Shown here: positions 13,850 to 19,217 of the stretch, one piece after another | How the letters are laid out: each line of letters begins with the position of its first letter | Numbering within the stretch: the stretch's first letter is position 1 | Source of the DNA: an uncultured Oscillospiraceae bacterium | GTDB lineage: Bacteria > Bacillota > Clostridia > Oscillospirales > Acutalibacteraceae | Reading direction: 5' to 3' | Length of the DNA: 19,217 bases | Assembly (NCBI GenBank): GCA_905198295.1 | Contig: CAJKBW010000056.1 | Coordinates: 1 to 19,217 of the forward strand | Program-made: the position numbers and the translations under genes | Notes under the pieces: generated by a model | Told to the model about the DNA's origin: nothing | Database searches by the model: none | Seen by the model: the letters and a program-made list of their open reading frames with translations, nothing else

Positions 13850-13862
13850 ATATTTGCATCAT
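13833..13862 (+). promoter_or_regulatory. AraC-type operator: TTGCAWCAT direct repeat, 21 bp apart
   Basis: TTGCAACAT (13833-13841) and TTGCATCAT (13854-13862) agree in 8 of 9 bases and are spaced 21 bp start to start, two helical turns, as in classic AraC half-sites. The second copy ends about 30 bp before a TAGGAT (13893-13898) that may be the melA -10, a suitable position for activation. A GCAGC/GCTGC inverted repeat (13874-13890) lies in the -35 area. Confidence 0.5.
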
Positions 13863-13930
13863 GCAGCCATAGCGCAGCCGGCGAAGCTGCGGTAGGATGG
13901 AGACAAAGCGAAACGAAAGGATGCGACGAG

Positions 13931-15238
13931 ATGAAAATTACCTTTATCGGCGCGGGCAGCACGATTTTTGCCCGTAATGTTATCGGAGACTGTATTCTTA
14001 CCCCGGAGTTGGGTGCGTTCGATGTCTGCCTGTTCGACATCGATCCGAAACGGCTGGACGAATCCTGGCAGATCCTGAACAATATCAACAAAACCGCAAA
14101 CGGCAGAGCCAGCATATATCAGACGCTGGATCCCGAAGAGGCGTTCGCCGGTGCGGATTTTGTGGTCAATGCCATCCAGGTCGGCGGGTATGAGCCGTGC
14201 ACCGTTACCGATTTTGAAATCCCCAAGAAATACGGGCTGCGGCAGACCATCGCCGACACATTAGGGATCGGGGGCATTTTCCGTACCCTGCGCACCATCC
14301 CCGTGATGAAGGCCTATGCCGACATCATGCAGCGGCTTTGCCCGAATGCTCTGTTCCTCAACTATACCAATCCGATGGCGATGCTCAGCGGCTATATGCA
14401 GCGGTACACCGGTATCCGTACCGTCGGGCTGTGCCATTCGGTGCAGGGCTGCGCGAAGGGGCTGCTCGAGCGGCTGGATATGGGCGAATATGCCGATCGC
14501 TGCCGCTGGGAGATCGCCGGTATCAATCACCAGGCCTGGCTGCTGAAAATCGAGGACCTTGAGGGCAACGATCTGTATCCAGAGATCAAGCGCCGTGCCC
14601 TTTCGCCGGAGTACAACAAAGAGCGCGAAGACCTGGTGCGTCTGGAGATCATGCGGCGGTTCGGCTACTATGTGACCGAATCGAGCGAGCACACATCCGA
14701 ATACACGCCGTATTTTATCAAAGAAAAATACCCGGAGCTTATTGAACGCTTCAAAATCCCGCTGGATGAATACCCCCGGCGTTGTGTTGAGCAGATCAAG
14801 GGCTGGAACGAAATGCGGGACAGCCTGCTCGGAGACAGCCATATCGAACATAAGAAAACTCACGAGTTTGCGTCCTATATCATTCAAGCGGTGCTCAGCG
14901 ACGTGCCGTACCGCATTCATGGCAATGTGCTTAACACCGGGCTGATCACCAATCTGCCGCGCAACGCCTGCGTCGAGGTGCCCTGTCTGGTCGACCGCAA
15001 CGGCGTGAACCCTTGCTTTGTGGGTGATCTGCCGGAGCAGTGTGCAGCGGTCAACCGAACGAACATCAATGTGCAGTTGATGACCATTCAGGCCGCCGAA
15101 ACCCGGCGGAAGGAAGACGTTTACATGGCGGCGATGCTGGATCCGCACACCGCCGCTGAACTGTCAATCGACGATATTGTTGCGATGTGCGACGACTTGT
15201 TTGCCGCACATAAGGACTGGCTGCCGGAATACCGGTGA
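13931..15238 (+). CDS. melA: Alpha-galactosidase, glycoside hydrolase family 4
   Basis: Codes for 435 residues, the usual size for MelA. GH4 enzymes cleave alpha-galactosides such as melibiose in the cytoplasm by an NAD+- and Mn2+-dependent oxidation-elimination route. Visible signatures: N-terminal Rossmann motif FIGAGSTIFARN (5-16), GGYEPCTVTDFE (85-96), QTIADTLGIGGIFRTLRTIP, the metal/substrate motif GLCHSVQG (Cys168, His169) and GINHQAW (His200), ESSEHTSEYTPYFIK, and IPLDEYPRRCVEQ. The match to E. coli MelA is close throughout, which favours alpha-galactosidase over GH4 glucosidase or glucuronidase. AAAGGA lies about 11 nt before the ATG. Divergent from the AraC-type regulator. No sugar transporter is next to it, so uptake must be encoded elsewhere. 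A terminator follows directly. Confidence 0.95.
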   Translation: MKITFIGAGSTIFARNVIGDCILTPELGAFDVCLFDIDPKRLDESWQILNNINKTANGRASIYQTLDPEEAFAGADFVVNAIQVGGYEPCTVTDFEIPKKYGLRQTIADTLGIGGIFRTLRTIPVMKAYADIMQRLCPNALFLNYTNPMAMLSGYMQRYTGIRTVGLCHSVQGCAKGLLERLDMGEYADRCRWEIAGINHQAWLLKIEDLEGNDLYPEIKRRALSPEYNKEREDLVRLEIMRRFGYYVTESSEHTSEYTPYFIKEKYPELIERFKIPLDEYPRRCVEQIKGWNEMRDSLLGDSHIEHKKTHEFASYIIQAVLSDVPYRIHGNVLNTGLITNLPRNACVEVPCLVDRNGVNPCFVGDLPEQCAAVNRTNINVQLMTIQAAETRRKEDVYMAAMLDPHTAAELSIDDIVAMCDDLFAAHKDWLPEYR

Positions 15239-15247
15239 CAAACGTGG

Positions 15248-15282
15248 GGAGCCGCCTGACCAAAGTCAGGCGGCTCCTTTTT
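15248..15282 (+). terminator. Terminator of melA
   Basis: GGAGCCGCCTGAC-CAAA-GTCAGGCGGCTCC, a perfect 13-bp stem followed by TTTTT, 10 nt after the melA stop. Confidence 0.95.
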
Positions 15283-15298
15283 CTGCGCGCGGGGTAGT

Positions 15299-15335
15299 TT
15301 CTCCCGCAAAGACGAACGGCCGTTTGACGGGAGAA
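15299..15335. repeat. Imperfect inverted repeat behind the HxlR gene
   Basis: TTCTCCCG (15299-15306) pairs with CGGGAGAA (15328-15335) around an inner AACGGCCGTT palindrome. It may fold as the end of the hxlR-type transcript, but it has no clear T run on the minus strand. Confidence 0.35.
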
Positions 15336-15371
15336 CATCCGGCCCGCAGCCGCCTAGGCATTCTGCCCTTT

Positions 15372-15695
15372 TCAGTCGGCAGAGTTTTTCTTGTAGACGG
15401 TTCCCCATTGCGCCATCGCATCCAGAATCGGCTTGAGGCTGTATCCGGTTTCGGTGAGAGCGTATTCCACCCGGGGCGGCACCTCCGCGTATACTGTGCG
15501 CGTCACCAGTCCCTTCTGTTCCATGTCCCGCAGCTGAGCGGTCAGCACCTTCTGGCTAACGCTGCCGATGGAGCGCCGCAGTTCTCCGAATCGTCTGGTG
15601 CCCGGCAGCAGGTCGCGCAGGATCAGCACCTTCCATTTGTCGCCGATCAGGGACAGGGTGGTTTCCACCGGGCAGGCGGGCAGCTTCATGTCCAT
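15372..15695 (-). CDS. HxlR-family transcriptional regulator
   Basis: Codes for 107 residues, one winged-helix domain typical of HxlR/YodB/YtcD. The N-terminus has the family mark CPVETTLSLIGDKWKVLILRDL with the conserved Cys8 that senses electrophiles or oxidants in YodB-like members. This is followed by FGELRRSIGSVSQKVLTAQLRDMEQKGLVTRTVYAEVPPRVEYALTETG, the recognition helix and wing. GAGGTGAT lies about 8 nt before the ATG. Divergent from the metallo-beta-lactamase-like gene, and an inverted repeat overlaps the promoters on both sides, so it probably represses itself and the downstream run. The family is certain; redox sensing is inferred from the conserved Cys. Confidence 0.93.
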   Translation of the reverse strand: MDMKLPACPVETTLSLIGDKWKVLILRDLLPGTRRFGELRRSIGSVSQKVLTAQLRDMEQKGLVTRTVYAEVPPRVEYALTETGYSLKPILDAMAQWGTVYKKNSAD

Positions 15696-15793
15696 TTCAC
15701 ATCACCTCAAAAAATAGTTTTCCCTGCCAAGGGGGGAGCGAGGTTTCCCGCAAAGGTATCCCCACGGTAACCGGCAATAGTTTCTTTTAGATA

Positions 15794-15802
15794 ACTATAG
15801 CA
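15794..15802 (-). promoter_or_regulatory. Extended -10 element of the HxlR-family gene
   Basis: On the minus strand TGCTATAGT gives an extended -10; the -35 area (GTAAAG at 17 bp, TTGTAA at 19 bp) is weak. It abuts the left arm of the inverted repeat at 15802-15846. Confidence 0.45.
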
Positions 15803-15846
15803 CAATAAAGTGCTTACTTTACAAAATGCCTGTATGGCTTTATTGT
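15802..15846. promoter_or_regulatory. Candidate HxlR operator: ACAATAAAG/CTTTATTGT inverted repeat
   Basis: ACAATAAAG (15802-15810) and CTTTATTGT (15838-15846) form a perfect 9-bp inverted repeat with a 27-bp centre. A second nested pairing, GTGCTT with AAGCAC, overlaps it. The left arm touches the hxlR-type -10 and the right arm covers the forward -10, as expected for shared control of divergent genes. Confidence 0.5.
15818..15846 (+). promoter_or_regulatory. Sigma-A promoter of the MBL-like/ADP-ribosylation gene run
   Basis: TTTACA (15818-15823), 17-bp spacer, TATTGT (15841-15846), lying wholly within the inverted repeat; the leader to the ATG at 15909 is about 56 nt. Confidence 0.55.
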
Positions 15847-15908
15847 AAAAGCACGGGGCCGAAAAGTCAAGTGCCCGTGTATTACTTGCCGTACAGGAGG
15901 AAAACAAA

Positions 15909-16706
15909 ATGAACAAAAACACGTATGAGAAGATCGTTCTGGCCGAGGGCGAAATGCATGTTTACGATTTCGGCGGGATCCGGCTGCATGCCTATCAGAC
16001 GAAGGATCCCCTCGCCGACGAGGTGTTTGTACTGGAAAAGGCCGGCCGCGCGGTGGTGCTGGAACCGCCCTGCTTTTTTGCCAATAACCGGGAGCTGGAG
16101 GGCTACCTCCGGGAACGCGGTCTCACTGTGGACGGGATGCTGCTCGCTTACCATATGGCCGGCGGCAGCATTCTGCCGGGAGTGCGCAGATATGCCACAC
16201 CCAACGCGGATGTCTACGGTCACAGCGGCGGCGGACGGGCGCTTATTGATAATTTTGCCGTCGCCTTCGGTGATGCTTTTGACAGCAGCATCCACACCGT
16301 GACCGATTTTCTTGCGGAGGGATCGGTGGTCATCGGGGGCATAGAGCTGAACATCCGGATAACGCCGGACGCATTCGATGTGGAGATCCCGGAGATACAG
16401 GCCGTATACACCCACATGCTCGGACACGACTGCCACTCGATTGTGGCAGGTGCCGCGCACGCGGATGCGATGATCGCCCAGCTCAGCGGCTATCTGGAAC
16501 AGGGGTATGCGCTGATTCTCACCTCCCACTACACGCCGGAGGATCTCAAAGACGTGCGTACGAAAATCGACTATCTGCAGAATCTGAAGGCCATTGCCGC
16601 CGGCTGCCGCGACGCGGCGGCTTTCAAGGAACAGGTCAAAAAACAGTACCCCGATTACAGTGGGGACAATTATCTGGATATGACGGCGGGGTTCTTCTTC
16701 GCCTGA
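15909..16706 (+). CDS. Metallo-beta-lactamase-fold-like protein without the metal motif
   Basis: Codes for 265 residues. The order of elements suggests an MBL fold: N-terminal strand pairs (MHVYDFGGIRLHAYQ, DEVFVLEKAGRAVVLEPP), a helix with the ELEGYLRERGLTVDGMLLAYH turn, IDNFAVAFGD, and a late ALILTSHYTPEDL where MBL enzymes have their last His. However, the HxHxDH metal motif, expected just after the LLAYH strand, is not there; YHMAGGSIL stands in its place. Remaining His residues (82, 169, 173, 207) could form a reduced site. A C-terminal helical piece (FKEQVKKQYPDYSGDNYLDMTAG) follows. AGGAGG lies about 8 nt before the ATG. First gene of the HxlR-controlled run, 70 nt before the macrodomain gene. 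Function unknown; the fold call is from pattern only. Confidence 0.6.
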   Translation: MNKNTYEKIVLAEGEMHVYDFGGIRLHAYQTKDPLADEVFVLEKAGRAVVLEPPCFFANNRELEGYLRERGLTVDGMLLAYHMAGGSILPGVRRYATPNADVYGHSGGGRALIDNFAVAFGDAFDSSIHTVTDFLAEGSVVIGGIELNIRITPDAFDVEIPEIQAVYTHMLGHDCHSIVAGAAHADAMIAQLSGYLEQGYALILTSHYTPEDLKDVRTKIDYLQNLKAIAAGCRDAAAFKEQVKKQYPDYSGDNYLDMTAGFFFA

Positions 16707-16722
16707 TCGGGTGCCGTTATCC

Positions 16723-16753
16723 GGTGCGGGCCGGCTGTCTGCCGACCCGCACC
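16723..16753 (+). repeat. Hairpin between the MBL-like and macrodomain genes
   Basis: GGTGCGGG pairs with CCCGCACC, continued by CGGC/GCCG around a TGTCT loop, with one C/A mismatch. There is no T run, so it is more likely an mRNA processing or stability element, or a weak attenuator, than a terminator. Confidence 0.4.
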
Positions 16754-16776
16754 GGGCGGCGGGAGGTGGATGCGGC

Positions 16777-17556
16777 ATGACGCAGGAACAGCGGCTTAAT
16801 TATCTTTTGGAGGCTCTGCTGGCCGAACGAGGGCAGGACGGAGAGGCCGTGCCAGCTCAGGTAGGGGAGAAGCGCCGGCTGCTGCGCGCGCTGTTCAACC
16901 TGCGCCCGCCGCTGGAGGCGGACGCGACGTTTCTGCGGGTGCAGGACGCTTATCTGACCGAGGAAATCCGGCGCAGGGGGATTACCGAAGCGGAAGATCT
17001 GCCGCCGCTGACCGACGGGCTGTTTCTCTGGCGGGGCGATATCACCACGCTGCGGGCGGATGCGGTGGTTAATGCGGCGAACAGCCGGCTGCTTGGATGC
17101 TTTGTGCCGGGGCACGGCTGCATCGACAACGCGATCCACACATATGCCGGCGTCCAACTGCGGCTGGCCTGCGCGCGGCTGATGGAGCGGCAGGGATACG
17201 ACGAACCAGTCGGACGGGCAAAAATCACCCCGGCGTTCAACCTGCCTTCCCGTTTTGTGCTGCACACCGTGGGGCCGGCGGTATCCGGCTGCCCAACGCG
17301 CCGTGATGAGCAGCAGCTGGCCGCCTGCTACCGGGCGTGCTTTCGGCTGGCGGCGGAAAACGGCGTGCGCTCCCTTGTATTCTGCTGTCTGTCCACTGGG
17401 GAGTTCCATTTTCCCAATGCGGCGGCCGCCGCGATCGCGGTGGAAACGGTTAAGCGCTGCCGGCAGGAGTTTGCCGGAAAGATACAGGTGGTTTTCAATG
17501 TATTCAAAGAAGAGGATGAGCGGATCTACCGTCGCCTGCTCGGCGCAGATCGCTGA
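16777..17556 (+). CDS. Zinc macrodomain protein-ADP-ribose hydrolase (SirTM-linked)
   Basis: Codes for 259 residues. A helical N-terminal extension (about 1-80) precedes the macrodomain (about 82-256). Seen: GDIT (87-90), VVNAANSRLLGCF (97-109), HTVGP (163-167) and CLSTGEFHFP (204-213), the ADP-ribose-binding loops. The catalytic-loop insert CFVPGHGCIDNAIHTYAG has Cys108, His113 and Cys115, the zinc ligands that define the SauMacro/SpyMacro class, which removes ADP-ribose from proteins modified by SirTM. GGGAGGTGG lies about 8 nt before the ATG at 16777; an in-frame ATG at 16711 has no such site. The gene overlaps the sirtuin gene by 59 nt, so writer and eraser are made together. Confidence 0.92.
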   Translation: MTQEQRLNYLLEALLAERGQDGEAVPAQVGEKRRLLRALFNLRPPLEADATFLRVQDAYLTEEIRRRGITEAEDLPPLTDGLFLWRGDITTLRADAVVNAANSRLLGCFVPGHGCIDNAIHTYAGVQLRLACARLMERQGYDEPVGRAKITPAFNLPSRFVLHTVGPAVSGCPTRRDEQQLAACYRACFRLAAENGVRSLVFCCLSTGEFHFPNAAAAAIAVETVKRCRQEFAGKIQVVFNVFKEEDERIYRRLLGADR

Positions 17557-18373
17557 GCTGCGGGAACGGCTCGCCGCCGCGGATGCCGTGGTGGCCGGTG
17601 CCGGAGCGGGTATGTCCGCTTCCGCAGGGCTTACCTATTCCGGTGAACGGTTTACGGCGTATTTCGCGGACTTTATCACACGTTATCATTTGACCGATAT
17701 GTATTCCGCAGGATTTTATCCGTTTCCCACGCCGGAGGAATACTGGGCGTACTGGAGCCGCCAGATTTATTGGAATCGGTATGACCAGCCGGCCCGGCAG
17801 CCGTATCTCGATCTGCTGACGTTGCTGCGGGACAAGGAGCATTTTGTGATCACCACCAACGTCGATCATCAGTTTCAGCTCGCCGGCGCGGACAGGACCC
17901 GGCTGTTTTATATGCAGGGAGACTATGGGCTGTGGCAGTGTGCGAAGCCCTGCCATGCGAAAACCTACGATAACGAGGCCACTGTGCGGCGCATGGTGGC
18001 GCAGCAGCAAAATATGCGGATACCCGCTGAACTGCTGCCGCGCTGCCCGGTGTGCGGCGGGCCGATGACCATGAATCTGCGCGTCGATGATACCTTTGTC
18101 GAAGATGCCGGCTGGCACGCGGCCGCGGCGCGATATGCGGCATTCCTGCGCCGGACTGCTGCCGCGCGGGTGCTGTATCTCGAACTCGGGGTGGGCGGCA
18201 ACACGCCGGGGATTATCCAATATCCGTTCCAGCGGATGACAGCTGCGAATCCCGGGGCGTTTTATGTGAGCATAAACCTGTGCCCGTCCGTCTGCCCGCC
18301 GGAAGTCGCTGGCCGGTCGCTGTGCATTCCGGCGGATATCGGTGAGGTGCTGCATCAGCTGCGGAGCAGATGA
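17498..18373 (+). CDS. Class M sirtuin, SirTM-type protein ADP-ribosyltransferase
   Basis: Codes for 291 residues. NAD+-binding GAGAGMSASAGLTYSGERF (34-52), ribose-pocket TTNVDHQ with Asn121, and a zinc site (Cys148, Cys152, Cys183, CPVCGG with Cys186). In deacylating sirtuins a catalytic His follows in an HG motif; here the matching place reads FYMQGDYG, with Gln140. Gln there, with the Asn, marks class M sirtuins, which transfer ADP-ribose to protein instead of deacylating. In Staphylococcus and Streptococcus the target is lipoylated GcvH-L, but no GcvH-L or lipoate ligase gene is visible here, so the target is unknown. Start: ATG at 17498, 6 nt after AGGTGG; ATG at 17516 (MSGSTVACSAQIAEL) is a real alternative. 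Overlaps the macrodomain gene and is 63 nt before the DraG-like gene. Confidence 0.92.
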   Translation: MYSKKRMSGSTVACSAQIAELRERLAAADAVVAGAGAGMSASAGLTYSGERFTAYFADFITRYHLTDMYSAGFYPFPTPEEYWAYWSRQIYWNRYDQPARQPYLDLLTLLRDKEHFVITTNVDHQFQLAGADRTRLFYMQGDYGLWQCAKPCHAKTYDNEATVRRMVAQQQNMRIPAELLPRCPVCGGPMTMNLRVDDTFVEDAGWHAAAARYAAFLRRTAAARVLYLELGVGGNTPGIIQYPFQRMTAANPGAFYVSINLCPSVCPPEVAGRSLCIPADIGEVLHQLRSR

Positions 18374-18436
18374 CCGCTGCCGGCTTGCTTTTCTTCGGTG
18401 AATCCGCTACACTGAAAGGAGAAAGGAGCGGAGGGT

Positions 18437-19217
18437 ATGTTCGGTGCGGTTTACGGCGATATCATCGGTTCCTATTACGAGGTGCACGCCACCAAACAGA
18501 TGGATTTTCCCTTGTTCGTGCCGCAGAGCACCTTTACCGACGATACGGTGATGACCGCGGCGGTGTGCGAAACGCTTCTGGCCGGCAGACGGCCGGCGAG
18601 TGGCTTTTTGGAGCGCCGGCACCGTGCACGGGAATACGCTTGCCGCTACCGGCAGTATTACGCCCGCTACCCTTCCGCCGGCTTTGGGGAGATGTTCCGG
18701 GCTTGGGCGGAGAAGCCGGAACTGACCCGGCAGCGCAGCTACGGCAACGGCGCGGCGATGCGGGTTATGCCGATCGCATATGCCTGCTCCACGCTGGAAG
18801 AGGTGCTGCGGGAGGCCCGGCTGAGTAGTCTTTTCACGCACTGCCATCCGGAGGCCGTTGCGGGGGCGCAAGCGGTTGCAGCGGCCGCATTTCTAGCTCT
18901 TCAGGGCACATCGAAGGAAAACATACGCCGGGAACTGGAAAAACGATTCGGCTATGTGCTGGGCCGTCCGCTCACGGAAATCCGTACGGATTTTGCTTTT
19001 GACAGCCGCACGGCTCGTACGGTGCCGCCGGCCATCCGTGCTTTTCTGGAGGCGGAGGATTATGAAGAGGCGGTACGGCTGGCCGTGTCGCTCGGAGGCG
19101 ATGCGGATACGATGGCGTGTATCGCCGGCGGAATTGCCGAGGCATATTTTCACATCATTCCGGAACCGATCCGCATAAGGGGCGATCGTTTGCTGGGCAG
19201 CGGCCTGAAAACCACCT
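18437..19217 (+). CDS. ADP-ribosylglycohydrolase (DraG/ARH family), 3' end cut by the window
   Basis: 260 residues visible and open at the edge; family members are about 270-300 long, so nearly complete. Hydrolases of this all-helical family use two Mg2+ or Mn2+ ions to remove ADP-ribose from Arg or Ser, or from related compounds. Seen: MFGAVYGDIIGSYYE at the start, the first metal motif FTDDTVMTAAV (Thr34-Asp35-Asp36), SYGNGAAMRVMPIA (101-114), HCHPEAVAGAQA, and the second metal motif SLGGDADTMACIAGGIAEA (218-236). The frame differs from a shorter overlapping open frame (18370-18828) that does not code. AGGAG lies about 8 nt before the ATG. It follows the SirTM gene closely and is probably co-transcribed, making it a second, metal-type eraser next to the zinc macrodomain. 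Confidence 0.92.
   Translation, partial: MFGAVYGDIIGSYYEVHATKQMDFPLFVPQSTFTDDTVMTAAVCETLLAGRRPASGFLERRHRAREYACRYRQYYARYPSAGFGEMFRAWAEKPELTRQRSYGNGAAMRVMPIAYACSTLEEVLREARLSSLFTHCHPEAVAGAQAVAAAAFLALQGTSKENIRRELEKRFGYVLGRPLTEIRTDFAFDSRTARTVPPAIRAFLEAEDYEEAVRLAVSLGGDADTMACIAGGIAEAYFHIIPEPIRIRGDRLLGSGLKTT

Noticed and set aside
17255..17497. Upstream extension of the sirtuin frame inside the macrodomain gene
   Set aside because: The extra residues are Arg/Ser/Pro-rich out-of-frame translation of a conserved macrodomain, with no sirtuin features.
1..19217. CRISPR arrays, insertion sequences and riboswitches
   Set aside because: I saw no regularly spaced repeats, no transposase-like proteins and no recognisable aptamer sequence anywhere in the window.

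Overview
The window looks like a GC-rich, strictly anaerobic Firmicute, most likely a gut-type clostridium of the Oscillospiraceae/Ruminococcaceae kind. This rests on a complete NAD(P)-linked electron-bifurcating [FeFe] hydrogenase operon, strong AGGAGG-type ribosome binding sites, sigma-A promoters (one perfect TTGACA-17-TATAAT) and a tRNA gene with an encoded CCA end. Species cannot be fixed from the sequence alone.

Layout. 1-674: a GrpB-family nucleotidyltransferase-fold gene ending at a two-way terminator. 686-5905 (minus strand): the operon hndA - GHKL ATPase - hndB - hndC - hndD, with a Rex-like operator and a second palindrome in the leader of hndA. 6038-8111 (plus): a divergent gene coding for an unusual fusion, an Xre-type DNA-binding domain followed by two sugar-ABC-permease-like halves (MalF-like then MalG-like) whose EAA loops have eroded. 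8125-11245 (minus): a three-gene operon for an ABC-2 exporter (anchored extracytoplasmic protein, ATPase, permease). 11332-11516: tRNA-Ser(CGA) with its own promoter and terminator. 11630-12446: an HNH restriction-type endonuclease gene split by an in-frame amber codon and bracketed by two hairpins with a common core. 12427-12903 (minus): remains of a nucleoside hydrolase gene that no single open frame reveals. 12978-15282: an AraC-family regulator divergent from melA (GH4 alpha-galactosidase), with a 21-bp-spaced direct repeat between them. 15372-19217: an HxlR-family regulator divergent from a run of four genes: a metallo-beta-lactamase-fold-like protein lacking the metal motif, a zinc macrodomain ADP-ribose hydrolase, a class M sirtuin (SirTM), and an ADP-ribosylglycohydrolase that runs off the window edge.

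How they work together. The hydrogenase operon handles fermentative redox balance (H2, NAD(P)H, ferredoxin), and a Rex-like site fits NADH-responsive control. The last block reads as a reversible protein ADP-ribosylation module: one writer (SirTM) and two chemically different erasers (zinc macrodomain and DraG-type hydrolase), probably under a redox- or electrophile-sensing HxlR repressor. It lacks the lipoylated GcvH-L and lipoate ligase genes of the described staphylococcal/streptococcal SirTM operons within the visible sequence. The two best candidates for undescribed biology are the Xre-permease fusion, which may be a transporter turned into a membrane-bound transcription sensor, and this SirTM-macrodomain-DraG module.
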